Shown in pieces: positions 1-6,335 of a DNA stretch of 8,753 nt; position 1 is the stretch's first letter; every line of letters starts with the position of its first letter. Source of the DNA: Vicinamibacterales bacterium (lineage in GTDB: Bacteria > Acidobacteriota > Vicinamibacteria > Vicinamibacterales > UBA8438); assembly GCA_030745255.1 (NCBI GenBank), contig JASLOY010000125.1:1-8753 (forward strand). Reading direction: 5' to 3'. Both the position numbers and the translations under genes were made by a program. The notes below the pieces were generated by a model, which saw nothing but the letters and a program-made list of their open reading frames with translations, was not told the origin of the DNA and did no database searches.

Positions 1-182
1 ATGAGAACGGATCTCAGTTTTCAGAAATCCTAGCCGTCCGCCCTATTTGTGGCGGAAGCGGAGCTTCGGAGCCAGTGGGGAAACGGAGGAAGGATAGCGG
101 CGCAACTTCCCATCTAGCCGCTCCGCGCCGAGGCGCTCGCCGATGGGCAGGCCGCCCTGGCTGCCTATTTCACACGCCGTTG
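1..182. other. Left-edge stretch without a recognisable gene
   Basis: I see no convincing coding region here. The ATG at base 1 opens a frame that stops after ten codons. Small dyads are visible: TGAGA/TCTCA (2-6 with 12-16) followed by GTTTTC, which could be the weak terminator of a rightward gene ending before the window, and the 12-bp palindrome GCGCCGAGGCGC at 125-136. A GC-rich purine run (51-92) resembles degenerate intergenic repeat sequence, but I cannot define a unit. No tRNA-like cloverleaf is apparent. Confidence 0.5.
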
Positions 183-234
183 AACTAAATAGAGGGAGCC
201 CCGCGCACGTCTCGCCGACGCACGCGGGGCTCCC
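183..234 (-). terminator. Rho-independent-type terminator of the PAL-like gene
   Basis: A perfect 12-bp inverted repeat, GGGAGCCCCGCG (194-205) with CGCGGGGCTCCC (223-234), encloses a 17-nt loop. Inside the loop CGTC (208-211) can also pair with GACG (217-220). Read on the minus strand, the stem starts about 51 nt after the stop codon of the PAL-like gene and is followed by a U-rich run (TCTATTTAG). Stem strength, position and the trailing T's fit an intrinsic terminator. The T tract is interrupted, so efficiency is uncertain. Confidence 0.7.
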
Positions 235-285
235 AATGTACTTCCCACTTTCGACCGGGGCATGCTGGCGCCGGCCGTCGTGCCG

Positions 286-1377
286 CTACTGCTCGTCCGA
301 CGTCCGCGCGGTCTGGTTGAGTAGCAGCTTCTGAACACGCCAGTTGTTCATGTCGGCGACAAACAGCACGTCTTCGTCCCGGCACGAGATGCCGTGCAGC
401 CAGTTGAACTGTCCCGGCGCGCGGCCCGAGCCGCCGAGCCACCCGAGAATCTCGCCGTCCAGTGTGAGCTTGTAGATGCGCCCCGGAATCTCGTCCGAGG
501 CGAAGAGATACTGCGTCTCGCCACTCGAGATGCAGAGCGTCCACGGCGCCGTGTTATCAGGAAGGTTGGGATTCTTGTTACCCAGCACCGGCTGCATATT
601 CTTGTCGTACGGCACGTTGAGCAGGATCGTATCGAGAAGCTGGCCCTCCGAGTCGTATTTCTGAATTCGCCGATTGGAGCGGTCAGCAACATAGACGTTG
701 CCCTGCCGGTCGACCTGCAGGTTGTGCGGAAGACGTAGCTGTCCGTCTTCGCGCCCGTAGCTGCCCCACGTCCCGAGCCAGTTGCCCCACTTGTCCATCT
801 TGCCAACGCGCGAGTTGATGTAGCCGTCGCTGACATAGATGTTGCCGTCGGCGTCCCACCCGACATCGGTCGGCCCCTGGAAGTAGCCGTCCACCTGGCG
901 GGCCTCGCTGGCGCGCTGATGCACGAACTCATCGAACCCCTCGGGGCGGCGCCCGAGGTTCAGCACCACGTAGCCAGACGAGTCGAACTTCGTGACCGCA
1001 TTGGTCCCCTTGTCGACGACCCAGAGGTTGTCGTCGTTGTCGAACCGGACCGAGTGGCCGTACCCGAGACCGTAGGTGTTCTGACCGATCTCCCGGACGA
1101 AGTTCCCCTGGTCGTCGAACTCGAGCAGGTTCGACGTGGCATTGCCGTAGAGCGGCCCCGACGTGGCGGTGCCCGGGTGATTCAACACCACGATGTGCCC
1201 CTTTGAGTTCTCGGCCACGCCGAGCGTCTCGCCCAGGTTCATGGTGGGCGGATACTTGAGGAAGTTGGGAACCGACACGAACGGTATCTCCGGGGCGTCG
1301 GTCGTCTGGGCGAGCACGGGTGTCGCCACCAGCGTCATGGCAACCGCGGCAAGAGTGAACATACTGAAACGTCTCAC
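286..1377 (-). CDS. Exported NHL/six-bladed beta-propeller protein, peptidyl-alpha-hydroxyglycine alpha-amidating lyase (PAL)-like
   Basis: The 363-residue product starts at GTG, set by AAGGAGG five nucleotides upstream. Residues 1-23 form a Sec signal peptide ending VLA|Q, so it acts outside the cytoplasm. The rest is NHL-type propeller repeats with recurrent DxxGNxYVxD and RRIQK strands. In PAL, which cleaves peptidyl-alpha-hydroxyglycine to an amidated peptide and glyoxylate, zinc is held by three histidines; H108 (YGHSV), H218 (LPHNL) and H328 (WLHGI) match these by context and are spaced exactly 110 residues apart. Y186 in SDGYINSR and R233 in ADRSNRRIQ match the catalytic Tyr and one Arg. 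The other catalytic Arg, in a HRG/NRG turn, appears replaced by N66-H-P-G. The mature chain has only two cysteines (C282, C332). No copper monooxygenase partner (PHM) lies in the window, so true peptide amidation is unproven. A plain NHL-repeat binding protein is the alternative. Confidence 0.85.
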   Translation of the reverse strand: MRRFSMFTLAAVAMTLVATPVLAQTTDAPEIPFVSVPNFLKYPPTMNLGETLGVAENSKGHIVVLNHPGTATSGPLYGNATSNLLEFDDQGNFVREIGQNTYGLGYGHSVRFDNDDNLWVVDKGTNAVTKFDSSGYVVLNLGRRPEGFDEFVHQRASEARQVDGYFQGPTDVGWDADGNIYVSDGYINSRVGKMDKWGNWLGTWGSYGREDGQLRLPHNLQVDRQGNVYVADRSNRRIQKYDSEGQLLDTILLNVPYDKNMQPVLGNKNPNLPDNTAPWTLCISSGETQYLFASDEIPGRIYKLTLDGEILGWLGGSGRAPGQFNWLHGISCRDEDVLFVADMNNWRVQKLLLNQTARTSDEQ

Positions 1378-1382
1378 GGGAA

Positions 1383-1389
1383 CCTCCTT
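1383..1389 (-). promoter_or_regulatory. Shine-Dalgarno site fixing the GTG start of the PAL-like gene
   Basis: On the minus strand AAGGAGG lies five nucleotides before GTG (1377-1375). It is a near-perfect anti-Shine-Dalgarno match and selects this GTG over the in-frame ATG five codons later (1362-1360). Confidence 0.8.
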
Positions 1390-1410
1390 GAAACTCGGCC
1401 TTTCGACCTG

Positions 1411-1427
1411 GACCAGACTGACTGGTC
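1411..1427. promoter_or_regulatory. Inverted repeat in the leader of the PAL-like gene (candidate operator)
   Basis: GACCAG (1411-1416) and CTGGTC (1422-1427) form a perfect 6-bp dyad with a 5-bp spacer, 34 bp upstream of the GTG start. The size and spacing suit a dimeric repressor site, or a small leader hairpin in the RNA. A TATGAT hexamer lies upstream on the minus strand (1445-1450), but no good -35 partner is visible, so the promoter itself is not called. Confidence 0.3.
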
Positions 1428-1680
1428 GCGATGCAATTCATGTATCATAGCGCACTCCTCGCTCGGGTGCCGCCCCTCGCGCGTCTTCGTGATACACTTG
1501 GCGACAACCTTATAGGACCAGCCAATGCGCCAGCACATTACCCGCGCTCGATCGTGAGCACCCCGACCTTCGGGTAGTTCCGTCAGATCCGCGCCTGGGA
1601 CCACGCGTCCCGCTCTTCACCATCTGCTGATTTGTCGCCACGAGCCGCCCCGGGTGGTTCTGGGGGCTCGCGGGTCCACT
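1428..1680. other. Divergent intergenic region between the PAL-like and MATE genes
   Basis: No gene is supported. The frames crossing it have no recognisable protein features. Visible structure: TGTATCA (1441-1447) with its inverted copy TGATACA (1490-1496), 42 bp apart; short dyads CCCGA/TCGGG (1562-1574) and GGGAC/GTCCC (1597-1611). An AT-richer patch around 1430-1450 and 1490-1516 is the likeliest place for the divergent promoters, but I could not identify paired -35/-10 boxes with acceptable spacing. Confidence 0.5.
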
Positions 1681-1700
1681 CGCCGTGGCGTTTCACGGCG
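1681..1700 (+). promoter_or_regulatory. Leader hairpin upstream of the MATE gene
   Basis: CGCCGTG (1681-1687) and CACGGCG (1694-1700) form a perfect 7-bp stem with a 6-nt loop, ending 55 nt before the MATE start codon. It may be a leader hairpin in the transcript or a protein-binding dyad for an efflux regulator. It is not followed by a T tract, so it is not a classical attenuator terminator. Confidence 0.35.
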
Positions 1701-1743
1701 GTTCTCGTTCACGCATCTCACGTCGCACGCCGACGACGCGCAC

Positions 1744-1747
1744 GAGG
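1744..1747 (+). promoter_or_regulatory. Shine-Dalgarno site deciding the MATE start
   Basis: GAGG lies eight nucleotides before ATG 1756. The longer in-frame start, GTG at 1654, would add 34 residues rich in Arg, Ser and Gly that do not resemble a MATE N-terminus, so 1756 is preferred. Confidence 0.65.
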
Positions 1748-1755
1748 TTCAGGTC

Positions 1756-3177
1756 ATGTCGTTTTCCACAGCCCAGGCCGCCACCACCCAGCCGGTCGGA
1801 ATCTGGGCGGCCATTCGGGACTCCATCCGCGGCGTGCAGCGCGACTACACCACCGGAAGCATCGGGCGTGCCGTCGTGCCGCTGGCGATCCCGATGGTGC
1901 TCGAGATGTCGATGCAATCGCTGTTCGCCGTGGTCGACGTCTACTTCGTGGGTCGGCTTGGCCCGGAGGCGGTGGCGATTCTCGGGCTCTCGGACTCGCT
2001 GCTCATGCTGGTCTTCAGCGTGGCCATCGGCCTCAGCATGGGGACCGCGGCCATGGTGGCGCGCCGGATCGGCGAGGGCTCGCCCGAGCGGGCAGCCGTA
2101 GCAGCCGTGCAGGCGATCGCCACTGGCGTCGCCGTCTCGGTCGTGCTGGGCACCGGCGGCGTCCTCCTGGCCCCGCAGCTGCTGCAACTCCTCGGGGCGA
2201 CACCGGACCTGGCGGCCAACGGCCGTCTGTTCACGGCGATCATGCTCGGCGGCAACGTCACCGTCATGCTGCTGTTCCTGATCAACGCGATCTTTCGAGG
2301 CGCAGGCGACGCGGCGCTCGCAATGCGGTCGCTCTGGCTGGCGAACCTGATCAACATCGTGCTCGACCCGGTGCTGATCTTCGGGCTCGGCCCGATCCCG
2401 GCGATGGGTTTGGAGGGCGCGGCGGTCGCGACGACGTTCGGACGCGCCATGGGCGTCCTGTATCAACTGCGTCAGCTCAGCAACCGCAGCGGGCGCATCG
2501 TAGTCGACTGGCGACGCGCTGCACTGGACATCGTGGTGATGGGACGGCTCCTCCGGGTCAGCGGCATCGGGGTGCTGCAGTATCTGGTGAGCACGGCGAG
2601 CTTCCTCGGGTTGATCCGGATTCTCGCTCCGTTCGGCGACACTGCCCTGGCCGGTTACACAATCGCGATCCGGATCATCATCTTCATCTTGCTGCCGGCC
2701 TGGGGTATGGGCAACGCCGGAGCCACGCTGGTTGGTCAGAATCTCGGCGCCGGCAACCCGGACCGAGCCGAGCAATCGGTCTGGTTCACCGCCCGCTGCA
2801 ACACGGTGTTCCTGGGCTCGATCGGCGTGATGCTGGTGGTCTTCGCCGACCCGATCGTCGGTCTGTTCACGAACGAGCCGGCGGCGGCGACGGTCGCCGC
2901 CACCTGCCTGAGAACGGTCAGCTACAGCTACGTTTTCTGGGGGTTCGGACTGGTAACCGTACAGGCGTTCAACGGTTCAGGAGACACGACGACGCCGACC
3001 TGGATCAATTTTTTCGTATTCTGGACGGTGCAGCTGCCGCTGGCCTGGACGCTCTCGGGGCCGATGGGTCTCGGACCGGGCGGCGTGTTCGCGGCGATCG
3101 CCGTGTCGCAGAGTTTGCTGGCGGTGGTCGGAGTGATCGTCTTCCGGCGGGGCACGTGGAAGGGAAGGGAAATCTAG
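1756..3177 (+). CDS. MATE family multidrug/cation antiporter
   Basis: The 473-residue inner-membrane protein matches the usual MATE length (about 450-480) and has the two-bundle, twelve-helix pattern. MATE transporters export cationic drugs or metabolites using Na+ or H+ gradients. Diagnostic segments are VVDVYFVGRLG (59-69; D61 corresponds to the conserved first-helix Asp used in ion coupling), NAIFRGAGD (177-185), NIVLDPVLIFG (200-210), WGMGNAGATLVGQNLGAG (316-333) and AFNGSGDTTTP (404-414). The last echoes the RGAGD motif in the first half and shows the internal duplication. About 35 soluble residues precede the first helix. The gene is monocistronic and converges on typA; its TAG stop lies in a TCTAGA hexamer at the edge of a repeat region. 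A regulator is not encoded next to it. Substrate cannot be inferred; the motifs suggest a NorM/DinF-type branch rather than a polysaccharide flippase. Confidence 0.93.
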   Translation: MSFSTAQAATTQPVGIWAAIRDSIRGVQRDYTTGSIGRAVVPLAIPMVLEMSMQSLFAVVDVYFVGRLGPEAVAILGLSDSLLMLVFSVAIGLSMGTAAMVARRIGEGSPERAAVAAVQAIATGVAVSVVLGTGGVLLAPQLLQLLGATPDLAANGRLFTAIMLGGNVTVMLLFLINAIFRGAGDAALAMRSLWLANLINIVLDPVLIFGLGPIPAMGLEGAAVATTFGRAMGVLYQLRQLSNRSGRIVVDWRRAALDIVVMGRLLRVSGIGVLQYLVSTASFLGLIRILAPFGDTALAGYTIAIRIIIFILLPAWGMGNAGATLVGQNLGAGNPDRAEQSVWFTARCNTVFLGSIGVMLVVFADPIVGLFTNEPAAATVAATCLRTVSYSYVFWGFGLVTVQAFNGSGDTTTPTWINFFVFWTVQLPLAWTLSGPMGLGPGGVFAAIAVSQSLLAVVGVIVFRRGTWKGREI

Positions 3178-3360
3178 ACGAAGAAGTCAGAAGGTAGAAG
3201 TCAGAAGGCAGAAGAGATCAGGAGGGCTGCCGCCAGCATCCATTGAATGCTTTTGGGCACTCGTTTGCAGCGCAGTGGACGGTGTTCTTCTTGAAGCGAT
3301 TCTGGAAGCCGGCGAAGCCAACCAGCGTTCTTCTGACTTCTGCCTCCTGAGTTCTGACTT
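3178..3360. other. Convergent intergenic region bounded by inverted heptamer arrays
   Basis: This gap separates the 3' ends of the MATE gene and typA and holds no gene. Purine-rich heptamers occupy its left end and their inverted counterparts its right end, leaving a 111-bp unique core (3217-3327). The core contains an imperfect dyad (GCATCCATTGAATGC, 3236-3250) followed by TTTTGGG, which could help end MATE transcription. TCTAGA occurs at both edges (3173-3178 and 3360-3365) and supplies both flanking genes with TAG stops. I see no transposase remnant or obvious target duplication. Confidence 0.55.
3182..3216 (+). repeat. Heptamer tandem array, left arm (five units)
   Basis: Five head-to-tail 7-bp units: AGAAGTC, AGAAGGT, AGAAGTC, AGAAGGC and AGAAGAG. 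A degenerate sixth (ATCAGGA) may follow. It begins four bases after the MATE stop codon. Units 1 and 3 are identical. This resembles the heptameric short tandemly repeated repetitive (STRR) sequences known from filamentous cyanobacteria, but the consensus here is different. Confidence 0.8.
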
Positions 3361-3362
3361 CT
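3328..3362 (-). repeat. Heptamer tandem array, right arm in inverted orientation (five units)
   Basis: Read on the minus strand from 3362 there are five 7-bp units: AGAAGTC, AGAACTC, AGGAGGC, AGAAGTC and AGAAGAA. Aligned unit by unit with the left arm, 28 of 35 positions agree, so a transcript crossing both could fold into a long imperfect stem. The first unit overlaps the stop codon of typA. Confidence 0.8.
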
Positions 3363-5193
3363 AGAGCACTTTCTTTGGCCGCTGATTCGCTGCCAGGATG
3401 CGTTTGCGCAGCCGGATGCTGCCGGGCGTAACCTCGACGAGCTCGTCGTCGTTGATGAACTCTATCGACTGCTCCAGGTTGAGCAACCGTGGGGGGACCA
3501 GGCGCAGCGCGTCGTCGGCGCTGGCGGCGCGCATGTTGGTGAGCTTCTTCTCCTTGGTGACGTTGACGTCCATGTCGGCCGGTCTGGCGTTCTCACCGAT
3601 GACCATCCCCTCGTACACCGCGGTGCCAGCGTCGATGTAGATCTCACCGCGCTCCTGCAGGTTGTAGATCGCATACGCGGTCGCCTTTCCTGCCCGATCG
3701 GCCACCAGCGCCCCGGTGGGCCGCCCGGCAATCGGTCCGTGCCACGGCTCCCAGCCGCCAAACAGGTGGTTCAGGATGCCGGTGCCTCGAGTGTCGGTGA
3801 GAAACTGCGAACGAAACCCGATGAGCCCACGCGTCGGAATCCTGAATTCCAGCCGGATGCGACCGCTCCCGTGATTGACCATCTTGGTCATCGTCGCCCG
3901 CCGCGTGCCAAGCTGGGCGATGACGACACCCTGGTGGTCCTCGGCCACGTCGATGACCAGTTCCTCGACCGGCTCTTCGATCCGGCCACCGATCTCTCGG
4001 GTTACGATCTCCGGTCTCGAGACCTGCAGCTCGTACCCCTCGCGCCGCATCATCTCCACCAGAATCGACAGCTGCAGCTCGCCGCGACCGATCACCTTCA
4101 TCTGCTCCGGCGAGTCGGTGTCTTCGACCCGGATCGAGACGTTGCCAATCAACTCCTTCGCAAGCCGCTCGCGCAGGTTGCGTGCGGTGACGTATTGCCC
4201 GTCTCGCCCGGCCTTCGGCGAGGTGTTGACGCCAAAGACCATCGAGACCGTCGGCTCGTCCACGTGCAGGGGCGGAATGGGCCGCGGGTCATCCGGGTCG
4301 GTGATGGTCTCGCCAATGGTGATGTCGTCGATTCCGGTGAGACAGATGATGTCGCCCGCCTCCGCCGCATCGACCTCCACGCGCTGCAACCCATCGAACA
4401 GATACAGCTTCGTGACCCGGGTGCGCTCGACCGAGGCATCCAGCTTCGACACTGCGATCTGATCTCCGATGGCCACCCGGCCGTTCACTATCCGGCCGAT
4501 CGCGATCCGACCCAGATAGTCGCTCGAGTCGAGGTTGGCCACCACGACCTGAAGGCCGGCCTCGGAATCGCCGCTCGGCGGCGGCATCCGGTCCACAATC
4601 GCGTCGAGCAGGGGCCGGAGCGTCTGGCCCGGCTTGGCGGCGTCCAGACTGGCCGTACCCGCTTTGGCGTTGGCGTAGAGCACCGGGAACTCGATCTGGT
4701 CCTCGCTCGCATCGAGATCGATGAACAGGTCATAGATTTCGTCGAGCACCTCGGCCGGGCGCGCATCCTGGCGGTCGATCTTGTTGATGACGACAATGGG
4801 CGGCAACCCCAGTTCGAGCGCCTTGCGCAGGACGAAACGGGTCTGCGGGAGCGGCCCCTCGGAGGCGTCGACCAGCAGCAGCACCCCATCGACCATCGTC
4901 AGCGTGCGCTCCACCTCGCCGCCGAAATCGGCGTGCCCCGGGGTGTCGACGACATTGATCAGCACGTCGCGATACCGAATGGCCGTGTTCTTGGCCATGA
5001 TCGTAATGCCGCGCTCGCGCTCGAGATCGATGTTGTCGAGGGCCCGGACCTCGACCCGTTCATTCGCGCGGAACACCCCGCTCTGGTGCAACATGGCGTC
5101 GACCAGCGTGGTCTTGCCGTGGTCCACGTGCGCGATGATCGCGATGTTGCGCCGAAGGGGGTTGGCGACGCCAGAGGTGGCGGTCGCCTTCAT
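3361..5193 (-). CDS. typA: Ribosome-associated translational GTPase TypA/BipA
   Basis: The 610-residue product has the normal family length (about 600-615). It is a cytoplasmic EF-G-like GTPase that binds 70S ribosomes and supports ribosome assembly and growth under stress or cold. GTPase motifs are complete: AHVDHGKTT (21-29), ERGITI (60-65), DTPGH (83-87), NKID (137-140), then a G5-like YANAKAG. Domain II follows, then the EF-G domain III/V-like parts, with GRGELQLSILVEMMRREGYE in the middle. The BipA-specific C-terminal domain is shown by PTRGLIGFRSQFLTDTRGTG (about 450-475) and VYEGMVIGEN (about 525-535). The ATG is supported by family N-termini, although only a weak GGA-type ribosome site precedes it. 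LepA and EF-G are excluded by the C-terminal signature. The gene is divergent from the hydrolase operon and convergent with the MATE gene. Confidence 0.98.
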   Translation of the reverse strand: MKATATSGVANPLRRNIAIIAHVDHGKTTLVDAMLHQSGVFRANERVEVRALDNIDLERERGITIMAKNTAIRYRDVLINVVDTPGHADFGGEVERTLTMVDGVLLLVDASEGPLPQTRFVLRKALELGLPPIVVINKIDRQDARPAEVLDEIYDLFIDLDASEDQIEFPVLYANAKAGTASLDAAKPGQTLRPLLDAIVDRMPPPSGDSEAGLQVVVANLDSSDYLGRIAIGRIVNGRVAIGDQIAVSKLDASVERTRVTKLYLFDGLQRVEVDAAEAGDIICLTGIDDITIGETITDPDDPRPIPPLHVDEPTVSMVFGVNTSPKAGRDGQYVTARNLRERLAKELIGNVSIRVEDTDSPEQMKVIGRGELQLSILVEMMRREGYELQVSRPEIVTREIGGRIEEPVEELVIDVAEDHQGVVIAQLGTRRATMTKMVNHGSGRIRLEFRIPTRGLIGFRSQFLTDTRGTGILNHLFGGWEPWHGPIAGRPTGALVADRAGKATAYAIYNLQERGEIYIDAGTAVYEGMVIGENARPADMDVNVTKEKKLTNMRAASADDALRLVPPRLLNLEQSIEFINDDELVEVTPGSIRLRKRILAANQRPKKVL

Positions 5194-5231
5194 CGAAGGG
5201 TAGGTCCAGCTACTGAAGTCATCGTCTTATG

Positions 5232-5237
5232 ATTTTA
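5232..5237 (-). promoter_or_regulatory. Possible -10 element of the typA promoter
   Basis: On the minus strand TAAAAT lies about 39 bp before the typA ATG, within the most AT-rich patch of the divergent gap. No good TTGACA-like box is found 16-18 bp upstream, so this is a weak call based on one hexamer and position. Confidence 0.25.
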
Positions 5238-5276
5238 CTCGATGCGGCGGTTGGAGACGCCCTCCCACGAAAGCGC

Positions 5277-5306
5277 TTGGCGGCCTTGCCGGGCCGCTGA
5301 CATAAT
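5277..5306 (+). promoter_or_regulatory. Candidate sigma-70-type promoter of the hydrolase operon
   Basis: TTGGCG (5277-5282, four of six matches to TTGACA) and CATAAT (5301-5306, five of six to TATAAT) are separated by 18 bp. A start near 5313 would give a leader of about 27 nt before ATG 5340. A 6-bp dyad, GCGGCC (5280-5285) with GGCCGC (5292-5297), overlaps the -35 box and spacer and could serve as an operator. This promoter is predicted from sequence alone. Confidence 0.4.
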
Positions 5307-5339
5307 CGCCTCATCGTAGAATCGAGGTTGGAGACTGCC

Positions 5340-6335
5340 ATGTTTCGCATGCGGATCTGGGCGGCATCAACGGTCGCGGTCGTGCTCGGCGTCGGCCTGA
5401 CCGCCAGCGCACTCGCCCGACAAACGGACTCCCCCGAGGTCGAGCGGCATATCAGCGCGGCGCGCGACGCCGCCGGCACCGAGCACCCGCGCTTTTTCGA
5501 GTATCTCTGTCGCGCCCCGCAGGCGCCACGGCCACGACCGGCAGGCCGTGCCGCCGCGCGACCGGCACGGAGAGAGCCGCCGCCTCAGTCGGACTGGTAC
5601 GCCGAACCGGCCAAGGTGTTCGACAATCTCTATTTCCTCGGCACGCAGTCGCTCAATGCCTGGGCCGTCACGACGTCCGGCGGCATCGTCATTATCGACC
5701 CGCTGTATGACTACAACGTCGAGGCGGAGATCATCGCCGGGCTGCGGACCCTCGGGCTCGACCCGGCCGACATCACACACGTGCTCGTCAGCCACGGTCA
5801 CGGCGACCACTACGGCGGCGCCGAACAGCTCCAGCGGCAGTTCGGCGCCAGCGTGCTGTTATCGGCGCCCGACTGGGACATGATGTTGGCAGGCGCCGGC
5901 AGCCAGCCAAAGCCGACCCGCGACCTCGACGTGACCGACGGGCAGACGTTGAGTGTCGGAGACACGCAGCTGACCTTCACGCTGACGCCAGGTCACACGC
6001 CCGGCACGATTTCGACACTGGTGCCCGTCCGAGACGGTGGCCGGTCGCATGTCGCGGCGTTGTGGGGCGGCACCGCGATGCGGCACAACGCGGAGTTCTA
6101 CGACCAGTACATCGCCGGCGCGCGAAAGTTCGCGGCCGTCGCGGCGGAGGCGGACGCCGACGTGGTCATCTCGAACCATGCGATCTTCGACGGAGCGGAT
6201 GAAAAGATCGAGGCGCTGGCGAGCCGCGGCGTCAGCGACCCGCACCCGTTCGTGATCGGCGAGGACGCCACCCAGAACATGTTCGAGATGATTCAACATT
6301 GCGCCGAAGCCGGTCAGGCACGTCTCGCGCCATGA
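5340..6335 (+). CDS. Exported metallo-beta-lactamase-fold hydrolase, subclass B3-like
   Basis: The 331-residue product starts at ATG 5340, with GGAG six nucleotides upstream. Residues 1-26 are a Sec signal peptide ending ALA|R, so it works in the periplasm or outside. The MBL zinc ligands are all present: H152-G-H154-G-D156-H157, then H219 (PGHTPGT) and H280 (SNHAIF). H152/H154/H219 would form the Zn1 site and D156/H157/H280 the Zn2 site, as in subclass B3. FDNLYFLGTQSLNAWAV and GGIVIIDPLYDY are typical N-terminal core strands. A Pro/Arg/Ala-rich linker (58-82) precedes the core. The only two cysteines, C57 and C321, are near opposite ends and could form a disulfide. The family includes beta-lactamases, lactonases and other hydrolases, so substrate is open. 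It heads the operon; its TGA overlaps the ATG of a 30-codon ORF. Confidence 0.92.
   Translation: MFRMRIWAASTVAVVLGVGLTASALARQTDSPEVERHISAARDAAGTEHPRFFEYLCRAPQAPRPRPAGRAAARPARREPPPQSDWYAEPAKVFDNLYFLGTQSLNAWAVTTSGGIVIIDPLYDYNVEAEIIAGLRTLGLDPADITHVLVSHGHGDHYGGAEQLQRQFGASVLLSAPDWDMMLAGAGSQPKPTRDLDVTDGQTLSVGDTQLTFTLTPGHTPGTISTLVPVRDGGRSHVAALWGGTAMRHNAEFYDQYIAGARKFAAVAAEADADVVISNHAIFDGADEKIEALASRGVSDPHPFVIGEDATQNMFEMIQHCAEAGQARLAP

Noticed and set aside
2..21. Intrinsic terminator at the extreme left edge
   Set aside because: The 5-bp stem TGAGA/TCTCA with four T's is too weak, and the upstream gene is outside the window; mentioned only as a possibility.
1374..1604. 76-codon minus-strand frame upstream of the PAL-like gene
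   Set aside because: It covers the leader and dyads, has no recognisable motif, and overlaps the strong ribosome site of the PAL-like gene.
1654..1755. Longer GTG start for the MATE gene adding 34 residues
   Set aside because: The extension is Arg/Ser-rich, has no good ribosome site and does not resemble a MATE N-terminus; ATG 1756 has GAGG eight bases upstream.
1693..2775. 360-codon open frame on the - strand opposite the MATE gene
   Set aside because: Antisense shadow; composition is highly charged and lacks any fold signature, while the + strand encodes a full MATE protein.
3173..3365. MITE or insertion-sequence remnant between MATE and typA
   Set aside because: Inverted ends exist, but they are made of tandem heptamers, no target duplication or transposase remnant is visible, and both flanking genes are intact.
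3739..5232. 497-codon open frame on the + strand opposite typA
   Set aside because: It mirrors the typA coding frame, a known effect in GC-rich genes; its product is rich in His, Arg and Asp without domain features.
5328..5339. TTG start four codons upstream for the MBL gene
   Set aside because: It would overlap the Shine-Dalgarno site GGAG (5330-5333) that serves ATG 5340, and the ATG gives a clean signal peptide.
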